Part shown: piece after piece, positions 9,349 to 16,857 of the stretch
Layout of the letters: the number at the start of each line of letters is the position of its first letter
How positions within the stretch are numbered: position 1 is the first letter of the stretch
Assembly (NCBI RefSeq): GCF_024343615.1
Contig: NZ_RJUB01000010.1
Span: 1-64,000, forward strand
Reading direction: 5' to 3'
Length of the DNA stretch: 64,000 nucleotides
From: Ferruginibacter sp. HRS2-29
GTDB lineage: Bacteria > Bacteroidota > Bacteroidia > Chitinophagales > Chitinophagaceae
Made by a program: the position numbers and the translations under genes
The notes under the pieces: generated by a model
The model's database searches: none
What the model was told of the DNA's origin: nothing
Seen by the model: only the letters and a program-made list of their open reading frames with translations

Positions 9349-10161
9349 TCATAAATCAATTCTTTGCTTCACCATACTTTTCAAAATACTTTCTTCAATT
9401 TTGATCATATCGTCTAGAAAAAAATCTAATCCTGCTTTCGTCACGATATATACTATAGCAGATTTAGGTTCTTCACGAAAATGATAATTGTAAACCAGTC
9501 TTGATAGTGTAGTGTTTCGTAATGTTGTACTATTATCGTCTTCAATTGTCAATTCAAACAGGTCATTAGTTATTAAAACAACTGGGATGTAAATAAAATT
9601 TCTGTAATAACTTTCCTCTTCAGACATTTCCCGGCTATTCCATTCAAAAAATTCTTCCTCGGCATACTGTGTTATTTTAGATAAGCCGCTATGCAATTCT
9701 TCAGGATGTATAGCCATCAACTCTTCATTTTGTTTCTTTTTTTGAAAACTACAATATTGTGTAAACAACTTTCGTTCTTCGCCTGATGGAAAAAGCTGCT
9801 CTTGAAAATCAGAAGCGCCTTCATAGTCGACACCTTTAGGCTTCGTCTGTACAATTTTGAACATTTCATCAAAGTCTGAATTTGGCGTATACTGATACTC
9901 TGTTAACAAGACCAAAGGAAGAACGTTATTTTTTATCTCAAAGACAAACTTGATTTTGGCTGAACACCGCTTATTCTTCTTTGTATATCTTCTGTAGTAC
10001 TCAGCGAGTAGATCAATCTCTCTACTTTTATTGGTAATAGGATCTTTGATAGATTGGTTTGTTTCGACAAAAAAGCCCATCTGTTGTAAATTTTTTGCCG
10101 TTTCCGATTCGAACAAATATCCTGATCGAGAGAGTGCTTCTAAAATTTCATTTTTATCCAT
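9349..10161 (-). CDS. PD-(D/E)XK nuclease-like protein
   Basis: A 270-residue soluble protein. The first 80 residues fit the PD-(D/E)XK fold: helix A with an acidic residue (FESETAKNLQQMGF, Glu20), a beta hairpin with Asp50 in SREIDLLAEY, and a strand ending in Glu75-Ile-Lys77 (FVFEIKN). This D...ExK arrangement is the metal-binding and catalytic core of restriction-type nucleases. The C-terminal two thirds is not recognised. The gene is followed after 173 bp by the membrane-protein gene and preceded 71 bp upstream by the DUF3800-like gene, all leftward. A defence-related or element-maintenance nuclease is likely; the target is unknown. Confidence 0.65.
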   Translation of the reverse strand: MDKNEILEALSRSGYLFESETAKNLQQMGFFVETNQSIKDPITNKSREIDLLAEYYRRYTKKNKRCSAKIKFVFEIKNNVLPLVLLTEYQYTPNSDFDEMFKIVQTKPKGVDYEGASDFQEQLFPSGEERKLFTQYCSFQKKKQNEELMAIHPEELHSGLSKITQYAEEEFFEWNSREMSEEESYYRNFIYIPVVLITNDLFELTIEDDNSTTLRNTTLSRLVYNYHFREEPKSAIVYIVTKAGLDFFLDDMIKIEESILKSMVKQRIDL

Positions 10162-10232
10162 TCTTCATTGTATTGTGAATAAAAGTTGACCCAATATCTT
10201 TCATTACCTTCGGGGCTTAATAATATTTACTG

Positions 10233-11366
10233 CTAATTGTTCTCATCTGAAAAAAAGTCTCTAATCACAGGAATTTTTGACAATTCCTCATAACAATCGG
10301 TTGAATGGATAAATCCAATATTTCTATCATGTGATTTATCAATCAAATTAATAAGTAATTGAAGATTCGTTTTTTGGATGTCAGACAATTCTATTAAATC
10401 TTCAAAAATCTCTTCGTGAGACTTTGTGTTCGTGTAAGCTGAAAATTTACCCAAAAGTCCCATAAGAACATCAGAGCATTGGATTAATGGACACGTTTTG
10501 GAATCTTCAAAAGAATAATTCTTAACTTCCTCATTTTCGTCCAAAATTCTATATTCCCCCATCATTTTAATTATATCGTCTTCTTTATCAAAAACATGCT
10601 GAGAGTTTTTAAATGTATAAACTGGTCTCAGGTAAAAATGTGAAAAATCTCCAATCAAAATACGATCAGTTTCATCCATGATAAAAGGGAGTGACTCTTT
10701 CTTTTTTGCTTGCTTTAAAATTTGCCTTAATGATTCTAATCCAAAATGAAACTCCTGGGTATCAATATATCCTTCAAAAAGGGAGGTTAAATCCTCAATG
10801 AAACTTGTTACTTTTTCTTTTTTAATATTGGGATAATTGTACAGATTAAAAAGTTCAATGACTGAATCAATTTCAAGTCTGCATAATTTGTATAAATCAT
10901 TTTTTAGATGATTACTAAAGACCGGCCCGGCAGCTTTTGCCTCTTCTGAAACCGCAATAGCAGAATCAACGATATCAACAATTGACCAATAAAGTAGGTT
11001 AAGGCTTGAATAGTGTAGGTACATTTTGCTTTTAAGAATAAAGTCTAAAAAAAGCTGCAATTTTTGAGACTTCAAGCAATCAAGGAACTCTCCCTTTGCT
11101 ATATGTTTAAATTTAATCTCAACAGAATTCTTTTGTAATTTCAGTCCATCAATAAGTGGCTGCAAATCTGGTGCTTCATCTTCATATAAAAGTCCCCCTA
11201 ATATAAAGTTTGCTGTGAATGCAGCATTGAAGCCATCCTCCCTGACATGAAACTTTTTTATATTGTTTGTTTCATCATAGTAGAAAGTTAGTGACGCGTC
11301 AAAGTCTGCTTCCGGAAACATCATTTTGTTAAACTTTCGTGTGTCGCCGATTGGTAAATCTATCAT
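10233..11366 (-). CDS. DUF3800-like protein
   Basis: A 377-residue protein. The N-terminal strand with FYYDETNN (Asp31-Glu32), followed by NFILGGLL, matches the start of DUF3800 proteins, which carry a D-E-S-G type acidic motif and are thought to adopt an RNase H-like fold. Later acidic sites FIMDETDRI and a CPLIQCSDVLMGLLGKF helix correspond to the LQ-x-AD-x-hydrophobic-G helix near the end of the family. DUF3800 genes are common in defence islands and mobile elements, with uncharacterised nuclease-like function. At 377 residues it is longer than typical members because of a central helical insert. It lies 57 bp downstream of the integrase on the same strand. Confidence 0.6.
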   Translation of the reverse strand: MIDLPIGDTRKFNKMMFPEADFDASLTFYYDETNNIKKFHVREDGFNAAFTANFILGGLLYEDEAPDLQPLIDGLKLQKNSVEIKFKHIAKGEFLDCLKSQKLQLFLDFILKSKMYLHYSSLNLLYWSIVDIVDSAIAVSEEAKAAGPVFSNHLKNDLYKLCRLEIDSVIELFNLYNYPNIKKEKVTSFIEDLTSLFEGYIDTQEFHFGLESLRQILKQAKKKESLPFIMDETDRILIGDFSHFYLRPVYTFKNSQHVFDKEDDIIKMMGEYRILDENEEVKNYSFEDSKTCPLIQCSDVLMGLLGKFSAYTNTKSHEEIFEDLIELSDIQKTNLQLLINLIDKSHDRNIGFIHSTDCYEELSKIPVIRDFFSDENN

Positions 11367-11423
11367 AAGGCTTTTTTTTCGACTAATAATAATTATCTGA
11401 TACTTTATACATTCCGTTTTCGA

Positions 11424-12749
11424 TTATGAATCTAAATTTAAAATTTGAGAATTATAATCATCCAAAACATTTGAGGGTAAACTTTTCAAATAAATTTCAG
11501 TGGTCTTTAAGCTTGAATGTCCTGGCATAGCACTAATTGCATTAATTGGTACATTGCCCATCATCGCATGGGTGGCGAAAGAGTGGCGACTAACATATCC
11601 GGTTAAGTTTTGATCGATATCACAAAGTTTAGCAATATCCTTTAAATTTTCATTTAGAAGCTTTTGAGCATTTAATACATCAAGTTGTTTTTCAGTGGCA
11701 GAGTGCCGCTTTATTAAGGGGAAAACATATTTTGATTCACTGTTTAAAGTAATATAGTAATTCAAAATTTCATTAAGGCCTTCTGTGATTTTGATATCAT
11801 ATACTTTGCCTGTTTTCTTTCTTTTATAGTTTATTCTACCATCAATAATATTTTCTTTTCGCAGATAAGCCATATCAGTAAAATTCATCCCATACATTAG
11901 ATAACTAGCGATGAAGTAATTGCGGGAATGAAAGCAAGTATGAGTAGAAGGCAATTTTAATGAAATGATACGTTTGAATAAGTTATGATCTAAAGCGCGC
12001 TTTTTTGTTGCTTGCGTTTTGATCTGGTAGTCAGAAAACGGATAGTATAATTTTTCCACTTTTTTCGCTTTAATAGCCTGATTAAAAATTGATCGTATAG
12101 TACGCATATAAACTGCGAGCCCGTTAAGGCCATTTCCCGACGATAAATGATAATTCTCAAACGATTTTAAAAAATCGTAATTAATTTCTTCAAATTTCAA
12201 ATCCTTAAAAGTTACATCTTTGAACTTTGAAGAGTATTTGACAATATTCGAATTTTTAAAACGACCACCCTGATTCTTTTCCAACGGGTTTCCTTTGTTA
12301 TAAGTTTTTAACGCAAATAATACCCCTCGATAAGATCGGGCAGTTCCAATACGTTCGGCTTTGATTAAGTCCACTACTAATTCATCGCCAAAATCGTAAA
12401 ATGATAGGCTCTTTGTTTCCGGATCAATTTCAGTTTTAATATCTTTTAGTGACAGCGGAATGGAAGATGGTTTTGCCTCAATTTTTAGAATCTTATCTAA
12501 GGCTTCAGCTTTTTTCTTCTGTATTTCATTATTTAATCGTGTAACATTCGCGGTACCTTTGTAGGATTTTTTTACAACCAATCCTTTTTCATCCCAATCC
12601 TCTTTTTTTAGAGAAATGCCAGTTTTCAGTGATGTGGTTTTTCGATTATGAGTCAAACGAAAGATAAGAGGATATGTGCCGTCAGATTTTTGACGACGTG
12701 TATCAAGTGAAATTTTGATACTGGTTCCATTCATACGTTGCCCTTTCAT
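11424..12749 (-). CDS. Bacteroidetes-type tyrosine site-specific integrase
   Basis: A 441-residue recombinase with the arm-binding N-terminus typical of Bacteroidota (ISLDTRRQKSDGTYPLIFRL), a SAM-like core-binding domain (about 115-225) and a catalytic domain (about 250-435). Visible active-site residues are Lys near 311, Arg388-His389 in SRHSFATHAM, His411 in GHSS and the nucleophile Tyr420 in TTEIYLKSL. The usual first Arg of the TGxR box is not at its standard place (YGMNFTDMAYL, residues 286-296), a known feature of this subgroup. Start is taken at the first Met; Met6 is an alternative. The gene points away from a truncated tRNA-Lys, consistent with an integrase next to its attachment site. 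Confidence 0.93.
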   Translation of the reverse strand: MKGQRMNGTSIKISLDTRRQKSDGTYPLIFRLTHNRKTTSLKTGISLKKEDWDEKGLVVKKSYKGTANVTRLNNEIQKKKAEALDKILKIEAKPSSIPLSLKDIKTEIDPETKSLSFYDFGDELVVDLIKAERIGTARSYRGVLFALKTYNKGNPLEKNQGGRFKNSNIVKYSSKFKDVTFKDLKFEEINYDFLKSFENYHLSSGNGLNGLAVYMRTIRSIFNQAIKAKKVEKLYYPFSDYQIKTQATKKRALDHNLFKRIISLKLPSTHTCFHSRNYFIASYLMYGMNFTDMAYLRKENIIDGRINYKRKKTGKVYDIKITEGLNEILNYYITLNSESKYVFPLIKRHSATEKQLDVLNAQKLLNENLKDIAKLCDIDQNLTGYVSRHSFATHAMMGNVPINAISAMPGHSSLKTTEIYLKSLPSNVLDDYNSQILNLDS

Positions 12750-12767
12750 GTACTAAATAAACAAAAA

Positions 12768-12810
12768 ATTTGCACGCAATTTGCACGCAAATCATGTTTT
12801 TTTATGATTT
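12768..12810. repeat. Tandem 11-bp repeats and inverted repeat upstream of integrase
   Basis: Two adjacent copies of ATTTGCACGCA occupy 12768-12778 and 12779-12789. They are followed by AAATCAT (12789-12795) and its inverted copy ATGATTT (12804-12810). A related ATTGCACCAAATT stands at about 12864-12876. Tandem repeats between an integrase start and its attachment site are typical arm-type binding sites; that role is inferred from position. Confidence 0.5.
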
Positions 12811-12891
12811 TACTTGATCAAATATTTTGAATTAAAGTTGGTTATTAAGTATAAAAAACCCAAATTGCACCAAATTAATACAAAATACCTA

Positions 12892-12935
12892 CGACTCTTA
12901 ATCAGTAGGTCCAGGGTTCGAGTCCCTGAGGGGTC
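12892..12935 (+). other. Truncated 3' half of tRNA-Lys(CTT), probable attR
   Basis: From the anticodon loop CTCTTAA (anticodon CTT, Lys) through variable loop, T-arm (CAGGG-TTCGAGT-CCCTG) and acceptor 3' strand AGGGGTCA the sequence is a normal tRNA. The 5' half is absent: the 5' flank supplies only two of the five anticodon-stem pairs, and no matching GACCCCT acceptor strand or D-arm precedes it. This is the expected result when an element integrates into a tRNA gene at the anticodon loop and carries the restored intact copy at its far end. The intact copy must lie left of the window. Integrase and arm-like repeats next to it support this. Confidence 0.75.
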
Positions 12936-12944
12936 ACAATACAT

Positions 12945-13015
12945 TGCCCGATGGTGTAACGGTAGCACAACAGATTCTGATTCTGTTTGTCTTGGTTCGA
13001 ATCCAGGTCGGGTAA
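12945..13015 (+). tRNA. tRNA-Gln(CTG)
   Basis: A complete cloverleaf is visible. The acceptor TGCCCGA pairs with TCGGGTA, the anticodon stem ACAGA/TCTGT encloses loop TTCTGAT (anticodon CTG), and the T-arm contains GGTTCGAATCC. CCA is not encoded. It begins 10 bp after the truncated tRNA-Lys, indicating that an ancestral tRNA-Lys/tRNA-Gln pair was split by the element. Confidence 0.93.
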
Positions 13016-13017
13016 CA

Positions 13018-13052
13018 AAAAAGGACAGATCGCCATGCGGTTTGTCCTTTTT
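13018..13052 (+). terminator. Terminator after tRNA-Gln
   Basis: A stem AAAAGGACA/TGTCCTTTT with an inner short GC helix, ending in a T-run, stands 3 bp after the tRNA. It could also serve the leftward-ending DsbA-like gene beyond. Confidence 0.7.
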
Positions 13053-13082
13053 ATTTGAATTCTACTCAGCTTTTTGTTTTCA

Positions 13083-14012
13083 TTAAATGATCAGTTTTCT
13101 TTTCCAGAAATCGCCATTGCGCACAGCGATTTTTTCCACAAGATCTTTTTCAATCCCTTCGTGTAAAATCTTTTCGGCTTCCTCCATGGGACGGTCAGTG
13201 ATCACCGCAAATTCTTTGGTAGTAAACGAAGGATAGTTTGAACAGAAATCTTCCAGGCTGTTGCTGAAGATCTTTTTTTCGGCACCGGGACAAAGATCGA
13301 GTACAATATTCTCGAACCTGTCAAATGATCTCACTCCTTTCAGCATCCGCTGATCGCCGGCTTCGTTCGTAAAGAATAATGTCGGAAAGCTGCGTACACC
13401 CAACGAATGCGCATAATCCAGATCGGCTGCAAATAATTCATTGGCTTTGTCTTTAAGATCTTTTTCAAATAAATCCAGCTCCAGTCCGGCTTCCTTCGCC
13501 GCTTCGCGAAGATGTTCCGGACGGGTGATATTTTTTTTCTCCAGGAAGACCATTTCTTTTATCCTCCGGAAAAATTTATCCGCTTTGGCAATATCCTGCA
13601 TTTTAGCAGCAATGAAAGCGATGGAAGGAGGATAGGATGAATACAATGGATCTTCCAGCCATACATTTCCATCAATCGGCATTTCGAAATATGCACTTAC
13701 TTCGTCCCAGTGATGCGCCACATCAGAAGGTTTTGCTATCGCGCCACTATTGTATACATCCCATGAAGGCAGCAATCCGCCCATGCGGTATTCGATGTTG
13801 AAATGATCGCCATATTCCTGTTTTAGTTTTCGCAACTGAGGCTCGATCCCCCAGCACGAAGAGCAAATGGGATCGGTGAAATAAATGACCTGCAGGGGTT
13901 TTTGTTGAGTAACAACAGGTATTTCCACGGACTCATAACTGGAGGTTCCCGGTATTTCACATACACCGGTTTGGGGGTCGCACAACAAAGGATTGGTGTT
14001 TTTTATAGCCAT
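13083..14012 (-). CDS. DsbA-family thioredoxin-fold protein (FrnE/SpxH-like)
   Basis: A 309-residue cytosolic protein (no signal peptide) with a thioredoxin-type CxxC at Cys50-Ser-Ser-Cys53 (YFTDPICSSCWG). A helical insertion and the cis-Pro region SLGVRSFPTLFF (about 212-223) complete a DsbA/FrnE-like oxidoreductase domain. The last 60 residues extend it with a winged-helix-like tail. The FrnE/YjbH (SpxH) group works in thiol stress handling, and YjbH is an adaptor for ClpXP; which role applies here is open. It is divergent from an HxlR-type regulator with an 84-bp shared promoter region holding a palindrome, so redox- or electrophile-responsive control is a reasonable inference. Confidence 0.8.
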   Translation of the reverse strand: MAIKNTNPLLCDPQTGVCEIPGTSSYESVEIPVVTQQKPLQVIYFTDPICSSCWGIEPQLRKLKQEYGDHFNIEYRMGGLLPSWDVYNSGAIAKPSDVAHHWDEVSAYFEMPIDGNVWLEDPLYSSYPPSIAFIAAKMQDIAKADKFFRRIKEMVFLEKKNITRPEHLREAAKEAGLELDLFEKDLKDKANELFAADLDYAHSLGVRSFPTLFFTNEAGDQRMLKGVRSFDRFENIVLDLCPGAEKKIFSNSLEDFCSNYPSFTTKEFAVITDRPMEEAEKILHEGIEKDLVEKIAVRNGDFWKRKLII

Positions 14013-14067
14013 TTTATCATCTATTTTTGCAATGCAAAGTTCAAGCCTCTTTAACAGTCAAACAATA

Positions 14068-14085
14068 AGTCAGAAAAAACTGACT
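14068..14085. promoter_or_regulatory. Palindrome between divergent DsbA-like and HxlR genes
   Basis: AGTCAG at 14068-14073 and CTGACT at 14080-14085 form a perfect inverted repeat with a six-A spacer, 11 bp before the HxlR start. A TATTTTTG -7-like box lies at 14022-14029 on the plus strand. Position and symmetry suggest the HxlR operator. Confidence 0.5.
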
Positions 14086-14096
14086 ATGCAATAACC

Positions 14097-14432
14097 ATGA
14101 GTGCAGCACCAACACCACCCAATACGCAAGGTTGCCCGGCCGAAGAAACATTGAAACTGGTTTCGGGAAAATGGAAAGCAATGATCCTCAAACTTGCCGT
14201 GGATGCGCCTTTGAGGTTCAATACCTTACTAAAACAATTACCTGGCTCCAACAAAGAATCGCTTTCAAACGCACTCAAAGACCTGGAAGAAGCAGGAGTG
14301 CTCCTTAAAGAAACGATTCAACTCAAGCCTTTGCACATCGAATATAGGTTGTCGGAAAAAGGCCAATCCATCATCCCGGTATTAAGATCCATCGAAGCGC
14401 TGGCTGAGTCAAACAATTCTGCCGGATCGTAA
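14097..14432 (+). CDS. HxlR-family winged-helix transcriptional regulator
   Basis: A 111-residue protein fully covered by the HxlR fold: CPAEETLKLVSGKWKAMIL at residues 13-31, the recognition region FNTLLKQLPGSNKESLSNAL, and the wing ILKE-type segment followed by EYRLSEKGQSIIPVL. Cys13 sits where many HxlR proteins carry a redox- or electrophile-sensing Cys. Members act as dimers and usually control a divergent neighbour, here the DsbA-like gene. The ATG at 14097 directly follows the putative operator. Confidence 0.88.
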   Translation: MSAAPTPPNTQGCPAEETLKLVSGKWKAMILKLAVDAPLRFNTLLKQLPGSNKESLSNALKDLEEAGVLLKETIQLKPLHIEYRLSEKGQSIIPVLRSIEALAESNNSAGS

Positions 14433-14511
14433 TCATCATCTCCGGTGATTTGCGTGCCATACATCTGTGGGCATTCACAAACATTATTTCGCAGAATTCT
14501 CCCATTATCTA

Positions 14512-14519
14512 TACTTTTG
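14512..14519 (+). promoter_or_regulatory. Probable -7 box upstream of cobalamin riboswitch
   Basis: TACTTTTG matches the Bacteroidota -7 consensus TAnnTTTG and lies about 10 bp before the riboswitch P1 stem. No strong -33 TTTG is present at the ideal spacing, so confidence is moderate. Confidence 0.5.
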
Positions 14520-14527
14520 CACCCGAA

Positions 14528-14697
14528 CCAGGTTTTTTCGCCGTTGGCGAAAAATTAAAAGGGAAGCCGGTGTAAGTCCGGCACTATCCCCGTAGCTGTA
14601 AGCTCTGTTAAGATTGTTCACTCTACAGGCCACTGTACCGCCATATCGGCGGGATGGGAAGGCAGTGAACAAAGAGTAAGTCAGAAGACCTGCCAGG
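14528..14697 (+). ncRNA. Cobalamin riboswitch
   Basis: The conserved adenosylcobalamin aptamer elements appear in order: a P1-side CAGG with hairpin TTTTTCGCCGTTGGCGAAAAA, GGGAAGCCGGTGTAAGTCCG, the CACTATCCCCGTAGCTGTAAG core, a peripheral stem-loop (GTTCACTC...GAGTG-like region with GGCGGGATGGGAAGGCAGTGAAC) and the closing AAGTCAGAAGACCTGCC. It lies about 100 bp upstream of the BtuB-like receptor gene. High cobalamin is expected to shut down receptor expression. The interval 14698-14797 holds long inverted repeats that may be the expression platform. Confidence 0.95.
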
Positions 14698-14711
14698 TAT
14701 CATTATTCATC

Positions 14712-14783
14712 GCTACGCTTTCGGGTGAAAGGCAGGCGGGGTATAGTCTTGTTTTATATCCTGTTTGTATACCCGTAAGCGTG
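14712..14783 (+). promoter_or_regulatory. Putative riboswitch expression platform (nested inverted repeats)
   Basis: ACGCTTTCGGGT (about 14714-14725) is nearly complementary to ACCCGTAAGCGT (about 14770-14782), and inside it GGGTATA pairs with TATACCC (about 14768-14774). The hairpins are mutually exclusive in part and end 15 bp before the receptor ATG, so they could link aptamer state to translation or termination. This is inference from complementarity; there is no T-run. Confidence 0.45.
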
Positions 14784-14797
14784 GTTGAAAAATAACC

Positions 14798-16822
14798 ATG
14801 TTCAACAGGCAAACTACATATCGTTTCAAACTGCTTCTATGCTGCACCTGTATCGTATTGGTATTGCTGGTTGTATCGGCATCTGCACAAACCGGAAAGG
14901 ACACTTTGCCTGCAGTGATTGTTTCTGCCATCAAATATGCTGATGTTACCAGTTCACCGGTGCCCGTGCAGCAATTGACCAAAAAGGAGATCGGCTCATT
15001 GAATAGTTTTTCGGTGGCCGATGCCGTGAAATATTTTTCGGGGGTGCAGGTAAAAGATTATGGTGGCGTAGGCGGATTGAAAACGATCTCCCTGCGTAGC
15101 CTGGGCGCCAATCATACCGGTGTGATGTATGATGGTGTGATGCTGACAGATGCACAGGGTGGACAAATAGATCTCGGTAAATTATCGCTGGATAATATTG
15201 ACCAGGTCACCCTATACAATGGCCAGCCCAACGATCTGCTGGTCCCTGCCCGCTCATTTGCATATGCCGGAGTGCTTTCATTGCGCTCGCCGATACCGCA
15301 GTACGATTCGCTGAAACCATTACATGTAAAGGCTTCTGTGAAAGCCGGCTCCTTCGGGTTGGTGAATCCATCAGTGCTTTTGCGGTATAATTTCAACAGG
15401 CATTTTTACAACAGTTTTAATGCAGAGTGGATGAGAAGTGATGGGCAATATCCATACAATGCCTATGAAGCCGGAGGTGGAAGAGTAAAACGGCAAAATT
15501 CGGATGTAGATGCATTAAGGCTGGAATATGATGCAGCTTTTGCTTTCAACGATAATGACAACATCCGGCTGAAAGCTTATTATTATAATTCCGACAGGGG
15601 CTTGCCGGGGTCAGTGATCCTTTATAATACCTATAGCGGACAACGGCTGAAGGATGAAAACTTTTTTATACAATCATCCTGGCAAAAATATTTTTCCAGC
15701 CGCAGCAAATTATTGCTGAATGTAAAATATGCCTGCAACTATAGTTTCTATCTCGATCCCGACTATCCCAATACACAAGGCAAACTGGAAAATAAGTTTC
15801 ATCAAAAGGAATATTATTTGTCGGCAGCTTATTCCTATGATGTATCGAAAGTATTGTCGCTGGCTTATTCCGGAGATGCTTCTTTTAATGAACTTACCAG
15901 GTCCGACGAATTTGTTTTGGATTTTCCTGATCCAAAAAGAACAATATTGTTGAATGATGTAGCGGTAAAATTATTGCTCGATAAACTTACCATAGGGGCA
16001 AATCTTCTGCATAGCTGGTACAAGGATAAAGTTAAATACGGAACTGATGGAAAAGATATAGATGCTTTTTCACCCGGGATAGCCGTCAATTATCAGCCCT
16101 CTGCCAATTCCCCGTTACGGCTGCGATTTTTCTATAAAAACATTTTCAGGGCGCCTACTTTTAATGACCTGTATTACACATTTATCGGCAATACTTCATT
16201 GCGGCCGGAATATGCAAAGCAGTACAATGCCGGCATCACATACAAAGTAAATGGAAGAGGCTTTTTGCAATCTTCCGTATTCACACTGGATGCTTATTAC
16301 AATACGGTAAAGGATAAGATACTCGCTGTGCCACGGCAAAACCTTTTTCAATGGACGATGCTGAACCTCGGCAAGGTGCAGATAAAAGGATTGGATGCCG
16401 CCTTGCAATTTTACCCGGCATCATTCAACAACATCAATATTTCTGCCCGCCTGTCGTATACCTATCAACAGGCATTGGATGTATCGGATAAAAATTCAGC
16501 CTTGTATAAAAAGCAGCTACCCTACACCCCGGAGCATTCGGGAAGTATGCATATCAGTATTGCCCGCAAAAAACTCATGATGGCATATAATGTTTTGTTA
16601 TCGGGTTACCGCTATCGCCTCGGGGATCAGCTGCCGGAAAACCTTGTAAAGGAATGGGCCACCCAGGATGTAATGATGGGGTACAATTTCACCGGTGGTA
16701 AAAATTTAAAATGCCGTTTGTTCGCGGAGGTGAATAATATTTTTAACAAACAATACGAAATCATAAAACTCTATCCTATGCCGGGGATCAATTACCGGGC
16801 AGGCCTGGTAGCGGAATTTTAA
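14798..16822 (+). CDS. btuB: TonB-dependent cobalamin receptor (BtuB-like)
   Basis: A 674-residue outer-membrane receptor. The signal peptide (LLVVSASAQ) ends near residue 31, a TonB-box-like LPAVIVSA lies near 38-45, and the plug domain covers about 50-165 (GVQVKDYGGVGGLKTISLRSLG, GVMYDGVMLTDAQGGQIDL). A 22-strand-type barrel fills the rest and ends with aromatic GLVAEF. It lacks the N-terminal carboxypeptidase-like extension of SusC-type receptors. The upstream cobalamin riboswitch gives the substrate with good confidence. A BtuG-like lipoprotein follows 35 bp downstream in the same unit, matching the Bacteroidota BtuB-BtuG B12 capture arrangement. Confidence 0.88.
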   Translation: MFNRQTTYRFKLLLCCTCIVLVLLVVSASAQTGKDTLPAVIVSAIKYADVTSSPVPVQQLTKKEIGSLNSFSVADAVKYFSGVQVKDYGGVGGLKTISLRSLGANHTGVMYDGVMLTDAQGGQIDLGKLSLDNIDQVTLYNGQPNDLLVPARSFAYAGVLSLRSPIPQYDSLKPLHVKASVKAGSFGLVNPSVLLRYNFNRHFYNSFNAEWMRSDGQYPYNAYEAGGGRVKRQNSDVDALRLEYDAAFAFNDNDNIRLKAYYYNSDRGLPGSVILYNTYSGQRLKDENFFIQSSWQKYFSSRSKLLLNVKYACNYSFYLDPDYPNTQGKLENKFHQKEYYLSAAYSYDVSKVLSLAYSGDASFNELTRSDEFVLDFPDPKRTILLNDVAVKLLLDKLTIGANLLHSWYKDKVKYGTDGKDIDAFSPGIAVNYQPSANSPLRLRFFYKNIFRAPTFNDLYYTFIGNTSLRPEYAKQYNAGITYKVNGRGFLQSSVFTLDAYYNTVKDKILAVPRQNLFQWTMLNLGKVQIKGLDAALQFYPASFNNINISARLSYTYQQALDVSDKNSALYKKQLPYTPEHSGSMHISIARKKLMMAYNVLLSGYRYRLGDQLPENLVKEWATQDVMMGYNFTGGKNLKCRLFAEVNNIFNKQYEIIKLYPMPGINYRAGLVAEF

Positions 16823-16857
16823 CCTGTATAAATTTTTTAATCAATAAAAAAGCAACA

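Noticed and set aside
12814..13086. Plus-strand 90-residue frame across the tRNA region
   Set aside because: It reads through the truncated tRNA-Lys, the tRNA-Gln and the terminator; the RVPEGS/ARWCNGSTTDS style is a typical artefact of translated tRNA.
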